A DNA stretch of 64,000 bases, taken from contig CANTUZ010000001.1 in the NCBI GenBank assembly GCA_947846985.1, positions 184,534,455-184,598,454 on the forward strand, given 5' to 3'. The notes beneath the pieces are model-generated. The model was not told where the DNA came from. It worked only from the letters and a program-made list of their open reading frames with translations, and did not search any database. The translations under genes were made by a program, and so were the position numbers. The stretch comes from Fratercula arctica. Its lineage: Eukaryota; Chordata; Aves; Charadriiformes; Alcidae. The stretch's first letter is position 1, and each line of letters opens with the position of its first letter. Shown in pieces: positions 48,754 to 62,097 of the stretch.

Positions 48754-49866
48754 ATCATAGAATCATATAATGTCTGGGTTAGAAGGGACCTTTAAAGGTC
48801 ATGTAATAAAATCCCCCTGAAATAAGCAGGGACATCTTCAACTAGGCCGGGTTTCTCAGAACCCCATCAAACCTGACCTTGAATGTTTCCAGGGATGGGG
48901 CATTTACCACCTCTCTGGGCAACCTGTTCTGGTGTTTCACTACCCTCATTGTAAAAAATGTTTTCCTTGCGTCTAGACTAAATCTACCCTCTTTCAGTTT
49001 AAAACTCTTGTCCTATCGCTACAGACACTGGTAAAAAGTCTGTTCCCATCTTTCTTGCAAGCCCCCTTTAAGCACTGAAAGACCTCAATAAGGTGTCCCC
49101 AGAGTCTTCTCTTCTCCAGGCTGAACAACCCCAACTCTCTCAGCCTTTCCTCATAGGAGAGGTGTTCCATCTGTCTGATCATTTTTGTGGCTATCCTCTG
49201 GACCTGCTCCACCAGGTCTATGTCTTTCTTTCACTGAGGACTCCAGAGCTGGGTGCAGTGCTCCAGGTGGGGTATCATGAGAGTGGAGTACATGGTCAGA
49301 ATTACCTCCCTTGGCCTGCTGGCCATATTTTTGATGCAGCCCAGGATGCGGTTGGCTTTCTGGGCTGCGAGTGCACATTGCTGGTTCATGTCCAGCTTTT
49401 CGTCCACCAGTACCCCCAAATCCTTCTGCACAGACTTGCTCTCAATTCCTTCATCCCCCAACTTGTATTGATACTGGGGGTATCAATATCCTGACTCGTG
49501 TGCAGGACCCTGCACTTGACGTTGTTGAACCTCTTGATGTTTGCATGGGCCTACTGCTTGAGTTTGTCCAGGACCCTCTGTATGGCATCCTATCCCACAC
49601 ACATGTCAACGACACAACTCTGCTTGTTACCACCCTCAAATTTCCTGAGAGTGCACTCAGTCCCACTGTCTATGTTGCTGATGAAGATATTAAACAGTAG
49701 TGGTCCCAATATGGACACCTGAGGGACACCACTTGTCACTGATCTCCATCCAGACATTGAGCCATTGACCAGTAGTCTCTGGATGTGAAAATCCATCCAA
49801 TTCCTTATCCACCAAATAGTCCATGCATCAAATCCATATCTCTCCAGTTCAGAGATAAATAACATC
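48754..49866 (-). mobile_element. CR1 LINE, 5'-truncated, RT domain to 3' end
   Basis: This minus-strand CR1 is 1.1 kb. The left border has the terminal octamers (ATCATAGAATCATATAATG). The 3' UTR ('AAGCAGGGACATCTTCAACT') differs from the copies at 17613, 46143 and 56591 and marks another subfamily. The minus strand encodes, from right to left, 'SELERYGFDAW', 'VTSGVPQVSILGPLLFNIF' (RT motif B region), then '[20 protein letters not shown]', '[18 protein letters not shown]' and '[17 protein letters not shown]'. The catalytic FADD box is gone: the frame reads 'KFEGGNKQ' where FADD is expected, through a small deletion and shift near 49630. Homology stops near 49866 (5' truncation). Plus-strand open frames of up to 133 codons are antisense shadows. 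Confidence 0.95.
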
Positions 49867-50892
49867 TCTCATTCAGCCTAGAGAGAAACATTTCATACCA
49901 GAGCCAGCGTTCCTAATCCTTCCTAGAAAAGACTATCAGATGTCTTGCTTGTCATCCTAGGCAGCTTTGTCTGACCAAGAGCTGCAACTGTCATTCCCAT
50001 ATTAGGCAATCATATGCTTAATATATTCTGTCTTTATGAAATAGCTAAACGGTATGCCATCTCTTTGCAGATCCCCTATCTGGGATGTTTGAAATAGTGA
50101 TGAGGCCAGCCATTTTCTCTAACCTTACCTTAAAAGAGCTGGTTTTTTCTTCAGTGTACTTCTACAGCTGTTGCCAATGCAACAGAGAAGTTATATTCTA
50201 ACTACAGAGTTCTGTGATACAAAAATCCTACTGTAATCTAATAGGAATTGGACAGATAAATCCTTTACAGTATTTTATGTATACTGTCCATGTATATATT
50301 TGCCACTGTTCTTTGTCTTCAATATCTCAATATTTGCTACTATTACTTTTATATTCCCTCCCAGTATAATTGTACAATGGGTTCACATTTTTTCCTGTTA
50401 AGAAAACATGTAAAATTTTCAACTCATCACTCCGTACTAGCACATTTAAACCATGTGATACTTTTCTGATAAAAAACCTACGTTGGATCTTCAGCCAGGG
50501 TAATTCAGTATAACACTATAAAATTGAAGGGAGCTACAATGATTGAGATATTTTCAGAATCTGGCCATCTATTGACTTCTCTTAGACTTTTCTCTGAGAA
50601 CGTGCAATATTGAATGTTGATAAAGAATCTCAAAAATATTTTGGTTATAATATATTTTATTTAAAATGTAAAATTATTGTATAAGTTACTGGATATATTA
50701 AAGTTTCAGATTCTAGTATAATTCTTTCTCATGAGGCAAGGAAAATCAGAATGAAAATTATATTTTCTATTTTAACTTTGGTGTGTATACTTCTTTTACA
50801 TTTCCACAAATTATTAGAAACATTTTCTAAAAAGGGTTAGTTATCTCAGTATAGACTTAGATGAATTGTTGTGAACTGCTTTAGAGCTGCAA

Positions 50893-50920
50893 ATTTTAAA
50901 ATACAATTGTATTTTAAAAT
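50893..50920. repeat. Perfect 28-bp palindrome with overlapping 15-bp direct repeat
   Basis: The 12-bp arms ATTTTAAAATAC and GTATTTTAAAAT flank AATT, which is itself a palindrome. The word ATTTTAAAATACAAT also occurs twice directly (50893-50907 and 50911-50925). It is a cruciform-capable, AT-rich site. Confidence 0.9.
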
Positions 50921-53900
50921 ACAATGGCTATTTGCCATTTCCTTTCTACTTGTCACAAATTGGAAAAGAAACATAGCAATATCTCATTTCTTCCTACAGA
51001 AAATAAATGTGAGTGAATCAGAAATATCAAACAAATACTAGAAAGCTTATAATCTAGGCATCAGATAACATGCAATTAATGAATGACTAATGTGAACAAA
51101 AGGGAGAAAAGAGACTAGGAATGGCTAATAGGAATGAGAAATTAAAAAGCAAACAAACAAACAAAACAAACCAAACAAAAAAAAAACCTACAAAACCCCC
51201 AAAGCCTTAATTAATGAGTAATTGGAAGCACTGGATGGGTGCTGATGCCATCAGACCTACAAGCTGGTGACACCACGGTGCTCAGTCCAGGATTCCTCAA
51301 TCCCACCCCCCCTGTATTCTTGACTGTAGAAGTGAGTTCATCTCATGTGGTATGATCAGAACAACAGGCTGGATTTTTTTCCCTGCTTTAGGCTTCAGTG
51401 AACAAGGGCAGGGCTGTCCAGAAGGTTCCCCAAAGAGCACCAGTTACATGATTTGGTACCTTACTATCTCTTTTACTGTTTCCTGACTGCTTTTTGCCCT
51501 TCCTTTCTTCTCCCCATTGGTCCCCGTTTTTACAGCTGTTCCAAAATTTGATATTTCTGTTCCAGTTAGCCTCTGTAATGTGAGATGATATCACTGATAA
51601 TGTTATCTAAGTTGAGTTGGTCTTGCAAGTTTTTACTCTTCAAAAAGCACCAAGTATTCCCTTTAAATCATCCATGAAGCTCAGCCATTTGTCATATAAC
51701 TCCCTATTAATCACCCCAGTAGTTTTTCATATTCTTTTCAGTTAGCTTAGCCTCAGGTCAGGTCCTAGTCATTGGCCTGGACTTTTTCTTACAGTCCTGA
51801 CAGTAGCAGGAGAACAGAAAATATCTTTCAATACAGCTTGAGGATGTTTAAATTCAGTTATGACACTGCAATTAACTTCAACTAGTTATGGTGCTTCTTC
51901 CATACAGAGCATCATCCTGGAAGAAACTATCAGTGGGTGGATAACAGTCATCAAGCCTGGACGTGGAAGAGAAGTAGCATGAATAGTACTCAGATAGAGT
52001 CTAATATTTTATATCATAAGTCACACCCAGAGCTGAAAAGCCATTGGTTCTTCAGATAAGGCCTTGCCCTTCCTAGAACTACCTTAAATGAGAAAAGGAG
52101 ACCATATGATCCAGAAACTGTAAATTATGAATTTTTGGAGTGTACAGATGTGGCAAACCTACTTTTCTAAATAGCTCCCATTCTTATCATGAACACACCC
52201 ATTATCCAAAGTAAATCTTAGTCAGGATGTGAGTGCCCACATAATGACTTTAATTTCCATAGTAGCCAAGTGACCCTTTTCAGCCCACTTTCAGGAAAAG
52301 AAAAATACTACAAAGTTTAGGCTCAGTGGAAAGGAGATAATACAAAACTAGTGACACATTAGATCAAAAAAGATGTTTCTAATTTCTATGAATGGATAGA
52401 GAGCGAGACCCAGGGAGACAGTGATACCATGAGAAAGATTAATTTCTGTAGCTTCCAATCACTTCTGAGAAATTAACATTCCTAAATATAGAAACATGAA
52501 CATCAAAGAAGAATCTTTCATCCTTTCAACTGTGAGGAAGAAAAAAAAAAAAAAAAGATTTAAAAATAGACATCTGAGTGCCAAGAAAAAAAAAATCAAA
52601 TAGTTATCGTGCATGTACCCACCTCCATGTTTGATATACAAGTGCTTTCAGATAGATGCAAAATTCTATTTTTAATAAAGATCTTCATAATTACAGTAAT
52701 TGGGAGATTTACTTTCCAAGAGTTGTAGAGCTATTGCAACAACAATCTACAAGCTGAGCTCTGTTTGAAAACATTGTCAGCCACTTTTAGCTTGATTTAA
52801 GGCTCTTTAATATAAGACTAGTTGTAATATCTTCTACTAATCCGAAGAAATATCCTTACACAAGTAGTCTACTCATTGAAAAACTTCAAATTGCTAATTC
52901 TAGCAAGAACTAGAACACACAATTTATCATATATTTGATGAAAAAATAATTATACACATGTGAACACCTGAAATCTTGGTTGGCAGCCAACAAAAAGGCA
53001 GTAATTGAGCTCTGTTGAGCACTTACTGCAAGGACTGCACACAAATATATAGCAGTAAGGTATCATAGTGCCAGATCACTTATTTTGTTTATCCAGTGAC
53101 TGTTCCCACTGCTACAACTAGGAGACAGAGAGGATGCTCAAGTTGCACAGTAGGCATATCTGTCTCAGGAACAGTAAGTGGGATCTACCCCAACAATCGT
53201 GCCCTCACAGCAACATCACCAGAAAGCCTTCATCTGTGAAAGGATCTTCCAGTTCTTCCCCCACCTCACACTTCTTCCCTTCTCCTTTCCTTCTCTCTGC
53301 CCCAATAGGAGTAAGATTTAGTCCCTGTGGGAGACTCTGGATCCCAGTATGGCAAATGGCGTTGCTGACGTGGGGAAGATGAGGGGCAAGTGGCACCTAA
53401 GAAAGTTGTCAGAAACTACTGTCTTTCCCCTGATCTCCAAATGTGCTGATCACAAGCCAGCAGAGAAACTCTTCCCTGGATGTCAGTCTCTAGTCTGGAG
53501 GAGGAGCATTTGAGTTCAAATCTCATCTTCTAGACAGGTGTAACAATCATGACGTTTTACTCAGAAAGCAGTATCAGCGTAATCACTTCTTTTTCTTCTT
53601 TGAGACAGTGGACGCTCTACATCAGCTGTCACCCCTAAGGTGATTGACTCCTTGCTGTTTCTCTTCATAGACAGGATTTCTAATGTGTAGCTCTGAATCA
53701 GGCATGTCAGTCCAGGGAAGGATGCTCCTGTTCTCTCTCATTCTCAAAGAACATCTCAGAAGATGTGTTTTTTCTGCATTGCTCTTCAGAGGTACCTTTC
53801 TCTCTGCATTGACTGCAGTCAGATGTATCTAAAATATTTTTATATTTTCACCCTTTAGCAAGCTTTTCTCCAAATCTTTTTTTTTTTTTCTGAATTTATA

Positions 53901-55719
53901 CTTGTTTTATGATTACCTTGCCAAAATACCTGCCCTATCAAGTTTTCTTCATTTCAGCACAACTTCAATTTGTTGAAGGATGTCTTTTTGCCTCTATTAA
54001 CCATTTTTACTGAGACATTTAATCATTCTGACTGTTTATTTGTCCCTTTTGGAGCCTTTCTCATTTGATGATTTCTGTTTGCTAATATTACGGTTATTTC
54101 AAACAGATCCCAGTGCACATATGTTGGCAATTCAATTTACCCTTTACATTTCCTTTTAACTAGCCTCTTCATTTGTGTGTAGTTCCTATTTTCTACAGTT
54201 CAAAGATATAGTAAGGGTTTTTCCCTCCTATAAGGTTTTTGACATTGAATAATTATGCATTAGGACTAACTCTATTGTTGACTCTCTTTTGGTTCTCAGA
54301 AAAGTTCAGTGTGGAAATGTATTGTATTGGAGAATGTATGTAAATAATTCAAAGTCCTTTAAAATGCATGGGTTTAGCAACAAGCCTTTTCATATTATTT
54401 TAGACTTTAATCATTCCATTCTTCCTATTTAAACATAGGAATTTGACTGTGGTGAGTTGAGTACGGTCTCCTCTGCAAGCCACGGTTTCCTCTCTGATCA
54501 ATAGAGTCAAAGTGCCAGCTTCTGAGAAAATTAACATCTTAAGTGGGCTGAATAGTCTTCTGAACATGGTAAACCTTTTCTTGTTGACTGTGTAAGGACA
54601 CTAGAGAGACTATGTTCTTAATTTGGTCACTATGGTTAAGTATGCAAGTTTATGTTGCATGAATCCAGGCCTAAGACCACAGATTTTATATAGATAGAAA
54701 GCTAATACAGCAAGTGACTCCAGCTGCCAAAAGTATTTTATTCATTGTAACCATTTTAAAGTATTAGTTTGAACATATAACCTAACCAAAATACAAGTAA
54801 ATTGGAATTATATGTAAACTAGATTTCTGTACCCTTGATGTTAGTATATTTATAGTCAGATAATCTGTGTTTAGATGAAGTATTTGAAATTTATCTAGTT
54901 ACATTTAACATCACTATCCTTTTTTCAATTTATTTAAGATACACCATGACACAGTTCAAGTAAGGTTCAAAATATGGCAAGAATAAAAATTTCTGAATCA
55001 ACCCTGTATACAGCTTGAACAGACTTGTGGAACACTGCTTAAAAAAAAAAAGATAGTTTTACATTAAACTATATTGAACTAGTCAGACATAAAGTATTAT
55101 AAAATATGTAGCCGTTGTGATGCAATGGCAGAATGAACAATGAAGAATTTTCATACCCAAGGAAAGTTGCTGAAGGAAGTGGGTACTGTTGCACCAGCCC
55201 TGCCTTTCTGTAATTATTACATTTATTGTGTTACTATTTGTAGTCTGTTTGGAATTGGTAACACGATGTTTCCAGATATTGGGTTTTCTTTACATTTATT
55301 TTCATATCTTTTTAGAGAAGCACAGGCAGAAAAAAGATGCTAAAAATTGGCTATGGAAAGTCTAGCTCCTAAACTCACAAAACACTTGAGGATGTTCAGA
55401 TCCTATTTTGCAAAAAAATAAGAAAGATTATGTTCAGGTTGGCTTGATGCTCCAAAAGATTGATGGAGGGCAAGCTGGATGAATTTTCACTAAAAAGAAG
55501 GCCAACTAGAAGACTGCAACCTGTTTTAAACCATTTTGAACTTTTATAGGTTGTTTATGGTTTATCCTGCCCAATGCAGAATGGAATAGCAATGCATATA
55601 CAGAGTCAGCACTGGTGTTCTCAAAATGTGTTCATTCCTGGGAGGTCTATGGTGGAAGGTACACACTGAGAAGCCACCAAGGCAGCCCCAGACACAGGCT
55701 CTCAGCAGGTACACCACCA

Positions 55720-55736
55720 CCCCCCCCTCCCCCCCC
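55720..55736. repeat. Poly(C) tract
   Basis: Two C runs of eight separated by one T, preceded by CCA units. G4-capable on the minus strand. Poly-Pro and Gly/Val open frames across it are artefacts. Confidence 0.85.
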
Positions 55737-56590
55737 TCAGTGCATGTGCAGTGCATGCTTAGTGCCAGGAACAGGTGTGAACTTGCTTGCTAGCAAATAC
55801 GCAATGTACACCCATGGTCCTGGGACCACGCAGGAGCACAGAAATTAAACTCCAGTTCTTTCTTCTTTACAACCAGTCTGATCACTAGCACAGTTATACT
55901 CAACTGCAAGACTTTCTTCTTACTGCATTGTGTTGAAGTGTTAATATAAGTCTATGAATTTATTGTTAATTTTTCAAATAGAGATATGTGCATAATTTAA
56001 TGTCAAGGTTTTTGTCCTAATATTTAACATTGGTTTCTCTGTCTTTTAACGTTTTCTTTTTCTTTCATTCTTGAAGCAAGTGGAGACCTCCAAAAAGAAA
56101 AAGAAATTTTTTATTTAGTCTTCAGTAGTTCATGTTTCATTCTTCCAGAATAGTCACTTTATAATAGAGTTATCACAGTGTAAATGTCAATGGAAAAACT
56201 GTTGAAACATTTCAAGATGGAGGACGTATTTCAAGTTGGAGGACAAGGACAAAGATGTACAATTACACAAAGATTTGCAAAGGTTCAACAAAAAATATAG
56301 CACAGATTAAAAAGTAGACTAAAACAAGCAATAAAAAGAAAACCTTATTTTTTTTTTTCCTGTTCAAACAAGAAAACCAGGAATTTCTGTAAAATCTAGG
56401 GCAAATGAAATGCGAAAAAAAATCGAAAATTATTTGGGACGCAACTAAAAGCAAAAGGCTATCCAGTACACTTTTAAAACAAAACACAGTTTTAAAATAA
56501 AACTATTAAGGGGTAAAAGGATATCCTGAGGAAAAGTCACCTGTAAATCCTCTATTTCTTCTTTTCTCATTTGAAGTATTTGTAAATCAT

Positions 56591-58825
56591 TGATTCATAG
56601 AATCGTAGAATGGTTTGGGTTGGAAGGGACCTTAGAGATCACCTAGTTCCCAACCCCCTGCCATGAGCAAGGACACCAACCACTAGACCACGTTGCTCAA
56701 AACCCCATCCAACTTGGCCTTGAACACTTCCAAGGATGGGGCAGCCACAGCTTCCCTGGGCAACCTGTTCCAGTGTCTCACCACCCTCACAGTAAAGAAT
56801 TTCTTCCTACTATCTAATCTAAATCTCCCCTCTTTCAGTTTAAAAACATTACCCCTCATCCTATCACTACACGCGCTGATAAAGAGTCCCTCGCTGTCTT
56901 TCCTGTAGGCCCCCTTTAAGTACTGGAAGGCTGCTATAAGGTCTCCCTGAAGCCTTCTCTTCTGCAGGCTGAAAAACCTCAACTCTCTCAGCCTGTCTTC
57001 ATAGGAGATGTGCTCCAGCCCTCTGATCATCTCCATGGCCCTCCTCTGGACCCATTCAAACAGGTCCATGTCTTTCCTGTGCTGAGGGCTCCAGAGCTGG
57101 ACACCGTACTCCAGGTGGGGTCTCTCCAGGTTGGCTTTCTGGGCTACAAGTGCACATTGCCTGCTGATGTTGTGCTTTTCATCAACCAACATCCCTAAGT
57201 GCCTCTCCTCAGGGCTGCTTTCAATCCATTCTCTGACCATCCTGTTCTGCCTTCAATCCCTGCTCTGCCTGGGATTGCCCTGACCCAGGTGCAGGACCTT
57301 GCACTTGGTCTGGTTGAACTTCATGAGGTTTGCATGGACCCACTTCTCAAGCCTGTCCAGGTCCCTCTGGATGGCATCCCTTCCTTCCAGTGCATTGACT
57401 GCTCCACATGGCTTGGCGTCATCAGCAAACTTGCTGAGGGTGCACTCAGTCCCACTGTCCATGTTGCCAACAAAGATGTTAAAGAGCACCAGTCTCAGTA
57501 CCAATCCCTGAGGAACACCACTCGTCACTGGTTTCCACTTGGACATCGAACCATTCACCACACCTCTTTGAGTGCAACCATACAGACAATTCCTTATCCA
57601 TCAAGTGGTCCATCCATCAAATCCATGCCTCTCCAATTTAGAGAAAAGGATGTTGTGTGGGACAGTGTCAAATGCTTTGCACTTGTCCAGGCAGATGATG
57701 TCAGTTGCTCTTCCCTTATCCACCAATGCTGTAACACCATCGTAGAAGACCACTAAATCTGTCAGGTACGATTTGACGTTAGTGAAGCCATGTTGTCTGT
57801 CACCAATCACCTCCTTATTTCCCATGTGCCTTAGTATAGTTTCCAGGAGGATCTGCTCCACGGCCTTGCCAGGCACAGAGGTGAGACTAACTGACCTGTA
57901 GTTTGCCGGGTCTTCTTTTTTTTCCCCTTTTTAAAAATGGGGTTATGTTTCCCCTTTTCTAGACAGTGAGAACTTCACTGGACTGCCACAACTTTTCAAA
58001 TATGATGGGTAGTGGCTTAGCAACTTCATCCGCCAGTTCCCTCAGGACCCGTGAATGCATCTCATCAGGTCCCATGGATTTTTGCACCTTCAGGTTCCTC
58101 AGATGGTCTCTAATCTGATCATCTCCTATAGTGGGTGGTTCTTCATTCTCTCAGTCCCTGCCTTTGTCTTCTGCGACTTGTGCAGTGTGGCTAGAGCCCT
58201 TGCTGGTGAAGACTGAGGTAAAAAAGCCACTGAGTACCTCAGCCTTCTCCATATCCCAAGTAACTAGCTTTCCCATTTCCTTCTGGAGAGGACCCACTTT
58301 TCCTTAGTCTTTATGTACCTGTAGAAGCTTTTTTGTTGCCCTTGATGTCCCTGGTCAGATTTAACTCTATAAGGACTTAAGCTTTCCTAACCAGATCCCT
58401 GGTTGCTCAGATAATTTCTCTGTATTCCTCCCAGGCTACCTGTCCTTGTTTCCACCCTATGTAGGCTTCCTTTTTTGTGTCTGCGTTTGTCCAAGAGCCC
58501 CTTGTTCATCCATGCAGGCCTCCTGGCATTTTTGCCTGACTTCCTCTTCCTTGGGATGCATCGCTCCAGACCTTGGAGGTGATCCTTCAATATTATTAAC
58601 CAGCTTTCTTGGGCCCCTCTTCCCTCCAGGGCTTTGTCCCATGGTACTCTACCAAGAAGGTCCCTGAGGAGGCCAAAGTCTGCTCTCCTGAAGTCCAGGG
58701 TATTGAGTTTGCTGTGTACCCTCACACATGGGGTTTAAGTTCCCCGTGAGAACTAGGGCTTGTGAATATGAGGCTGCTCCCATGCGTCTATAGTAGGCCT
58801 CATCCGCCATTTTTGTATGCAGAAA
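56591..58825 (-). mobile_element. CR1 LINE, longest copy: endonuclease end through RT to 3' UTR
   Basis: This minus-strand CR1 of about 2.2 kb (full-length elements are about 4.5 kb) has 3' octamers at the left (GATTCATAGAATCGTAGAATGG). Read from the right: a piece of the AP endonuclease ('ADEAYYRRMGAASYSQALVL', ending TGNLNP), then the linker 'NTLDFRRADFGLLRDLLGRV', 'GRGAQESWLI' and '[14 protein letters not shown]'. A decayed RT start follows, then '[20 protein letters not shown]', '[13 protein letters not shown]', '[11 protein letters not shown]', an intact catalytic FADD at 57418-57429, '[13 protein letters not shown]', '[20 protein letters not shown]' and the tail 'RHWNRLPREAVAAPSLEVF' with its stop. 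At least four frame breaks separate these blocks, so the copy is dead. The endonuclease C-terminal part is deleted near 58728. The 3' UTR matches the copies at 17613 and 46143. Confidence 0.95.
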
Positions 58826-61152
58826 AGTCAGGCTAAATGGACCTTTAGCTAGGCCCATAGTGTTAGTTTTTGAAACTTAGAGATCAATTAGATCAAGTAA
58901 TTAGATCAATATGTGGCAAAGTTCTTAACACAGCCTGAAAAAGTTTGCACCAGAAAAAAAGCTACATCTCTATTTCTCATTTGAATCAAGAAAAACAAAG
59001 CAGACAGAAACCTCAGAATAGAGTATCTCAATGTTAATAAGCTTAGTTTGAAAAAAAAAAAAAAAGAAGAAGATAAAAAAATACGCTAATCAGAGTGAGA
59101 AACAGCCAAATTGGAGGGCTCTGCATCCCAGCACCAGCTTGAGCACCCAGCAAACCAAAACACCCTAACTCAGAGATGTAGCTCTGGTCTTTAACATCTT
59201 AATAACTTTACTGAGAGCACAACAAATTGTGTTTACAGCACAGCAGAACCAGCAAAACATTTTCTGGAATTCCTGAGTGAGGAACTAGCCTTTGTCCTCA
59301 TACAGTTGTTAGATTGATCTCCAAGTCAAAAAATACACTTACTTAAGAAATCAGCTTGCGTGCATTATCATAAAAACAATGCCTCTGCTCCTGGAATATG
59401 CTCGTTTTGACTGAGTAGTTGAATGGCTCAGAGGGTTTTGAATACTTAATTAAATGAATATTTCATACAAATTCCCTGTGGTACAATAATTTTCTCTGAT
59501 AGCTACCAAATCTCCAAAATGAATGCTCAGTTCTTACAGATGTGCAGAGTGGGTAAACTATGCTAGTGACGTGTTTTAAAAAATATTTAACTAATGCCTC
59601 TTTCAGGACTTCTCTTAATTATTTTTTCATATAAAATGCTTTTAAATAATCTAATTAAACATAATATTTTGCATATTGATTTTTTTTTTTCCACTAGAAC
59701 ATACATTTTTGTGTAAGAATTCTGGTTTAGAATAATCATTAGAACTTTACACCTACTGGAATCACTCAAATATCCAATCCATTAAGTTCATCACAGTTGT
59801 TACGGCAATCAATTTTTTTAAGGAAGCAGTGAGTATACTACAGTTTGAGCATTATGTACACTAAATTAGTAAAGAGCACTGAGATGAGTTCCTTAACTTA
59901 TGTTGCAGAAAACATGATCTTATATGCCTTTTGGTCAAGTTCCTATTGCAACAGTTAGCAAACTGTGTACTCGACATTGCCCCTTTAATGAAAACTATAT
60001 TTTTAAGTTTCATTTTAGGCCCTTTGTGCTCAAATATGTACATGGATACGTGTTTGTATGTTCACTGAAGCTATTGCTTACCTCTTCTTCTGCCAAATAA
60101 GGGTAATATAAAAGATATTTTTTAAACCAGCATCATCTTCTCAATATATTGTAACACTCACTGCATTGTTTCAGACTGTTCTCGTGAAAAGTTAAATGCC
60201 ACATTTCAATTCTGTTCCTTAATTAGTTCTGGAAACAGCTAATGGCAGTACAGTTCATTGCTACAAATAATGTATTCACATTTACATTAACAGAGAGAAA
60301 ATTGTTGAGATTTACTTAGTCACATGAAAATACCAATATCCATCTTACGTTCAGAAATCATTTTCATGTGAACGTTGTGCTTCCAAAAGCTCAGGTGTTA
60401 GAAAGATGTAGTGGAAGCTAAGTTCAGAAACTCAGACACAAATTAGGTGTTACCTAGTTATGTTTTTCATAACTTATTTTCAGTGAAATTGGTTGGGGTT
60501 GTGCACTGTTTGTAAGGACAGCGCTGGTTCGCGGAGCTGACATAGACACGAAATTCTTTGATCACAACACGCGCCTGCAGTACACTTAGTGACAAAAGAA
60601 ATCATGGATTGACATAGGGAATGTGGTTTTAGGAGTCAAAAACCAAGAAGCTTACAGGATCAGTGATTTGACATCCTTGGCTCTTCTGTTTGAAGCAACT
60701 GAATGCTGTATGCCAGCTATTTTCTTCATCAGCTTTTTCTTCAGGGAGGTTTCTGTCCACCAGAGAGGGAAATGTTTCTGGGATTTAAACAAACCTGTGG
60801 TCTAACAATTCAGATAAGATGTGCGAGCATACTTCTCTGTCTTTTAAATACTGGCGAATTCAAACCCTCGCCCAAGTAATAGAGTCTGAATGCACAGAAA
60901 TTTACATCTGTATTTTCACTGTATTTTCCACCATATACAAGAAATCCTGGGAAAAGTGAGGAGACAGATGAAGTTAATGTATGCATATGCATGCTTGTAT
61001 ATCTGTATACATAAGTGTGTTTGATTATTTAAGTAACTTGGTTATACAAATCAAAATTACCTTTTTTTCTCACTTGAACATAACCTTCATTTAAAGGGCA
61101 TTCTGTCTTTTAAACTTAAAAATGTTCTTACATGTTATTACCACACTTGAGT

Positions 61153-61194
61153 GTAAAAAAAAACAAAAACAAACAAACAAAAAAAAAACAACGG
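61153..61194. repeat. A-rich simple repeat
   Basis: Poly(A) with CAAA and CAAAAA interruptions. Confidence 0.9.
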
Positions 61195-62097
61195 GAAAGC
61201 AATTGCTATTTTTATGCATCAGATTTCAGTTTTAATCTGCTGGTCTAAGCTTTAAAAGGAAATACGAAATAAAACTTCTGATCGGGTCAGAGTGTTTGAC
61301 AGGGAACGCAATACACGTAAACTAAAGATTTAAGTTTAATACGCTTAAACTAAAGAAGCAAGATGTAAAACAGCCATTCTCAATTAGGAAGCTGAAGAAA
61401 TGGAAGTGTATATAAAATAGTTAAACACCTGAAAAAGGAATTGAAATCTGCAGTCCAGCCAACACCTGAGTTTACGGTGTTGATGACATTATGTAGAGGC
61501 TGAAAAGAGTGACAATGCTATAGAGCTTCCCTGAATTCTTGTCACAAAAGGATTGTCTGATAAGACTGGAGCAGGGAGATAAGTGCATGAAGCTGAATAA
61601 GACATGGTAGTGACAGAAAAGCAAAAACTAGAACTTAATAGTCAATGCCTGAGGGACAGTGCAATGCTTATTTGGAAGATTAATTATCTGAAAAGAATGA
61701 CTGAATGAATATGCAGACATCCCAACGCAGGCAGTAGCAAAGAAGAAAGTGAGAGAAGGTAGCGACACACTGGCTTTGTAGAAGAGGGTTCTCTGTGTAG
61801 GCAAGTTTCAAGACAATAAATAAATTTAATGTGTATGAAATACTGCTGTGCACTTTTTTCTCCCCTCTTCATGATTGTTTTACAGAATCAGATTTAAGTG
61901 TCCAGCAAGGATTTTTTCAATGCATTCATTGTGCAGTACTAAGCCATTCCTTGTGTGGTACTAAGTGGCAATAGGTATCGCCACAAACCTCTATGTGGCA
62001 GAAGCAAGCAGCTGGGTGTTAATAGCAGCCTATCAGCAGCTGATCTGTAATGAGAAGTTCCCCAGAGTACCCACTTCCCAGAACTGTAAATGAAGCA

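Larger units (their letters stand above)
49867..56590. other. Unique AT-rich noncoding DNA
   Basis: No gene is supported in 6.7 kb. It holds a perfect 28-bp palindrome at 50893-50920, A-rich tracts near 51150-51190 and 52539-52557, a poly(T) tract near 53877-53890 and a C-run tract at 55720-55736. Open frames up to 82 codons have no recognisable content. Confidence 0.55.

Noticed and set aside
49093..49700. Plus-strand open frames of 133 and 109 codons
   Set aside because: Antisense shadows of the CR1 at 48754-49866.
57199..57756. 185-codon open frame, plus strand
   Set aside because: It is antisense to CR1 reverse transcriptase on the minus strand; the minus frames carry the conserved motifs.
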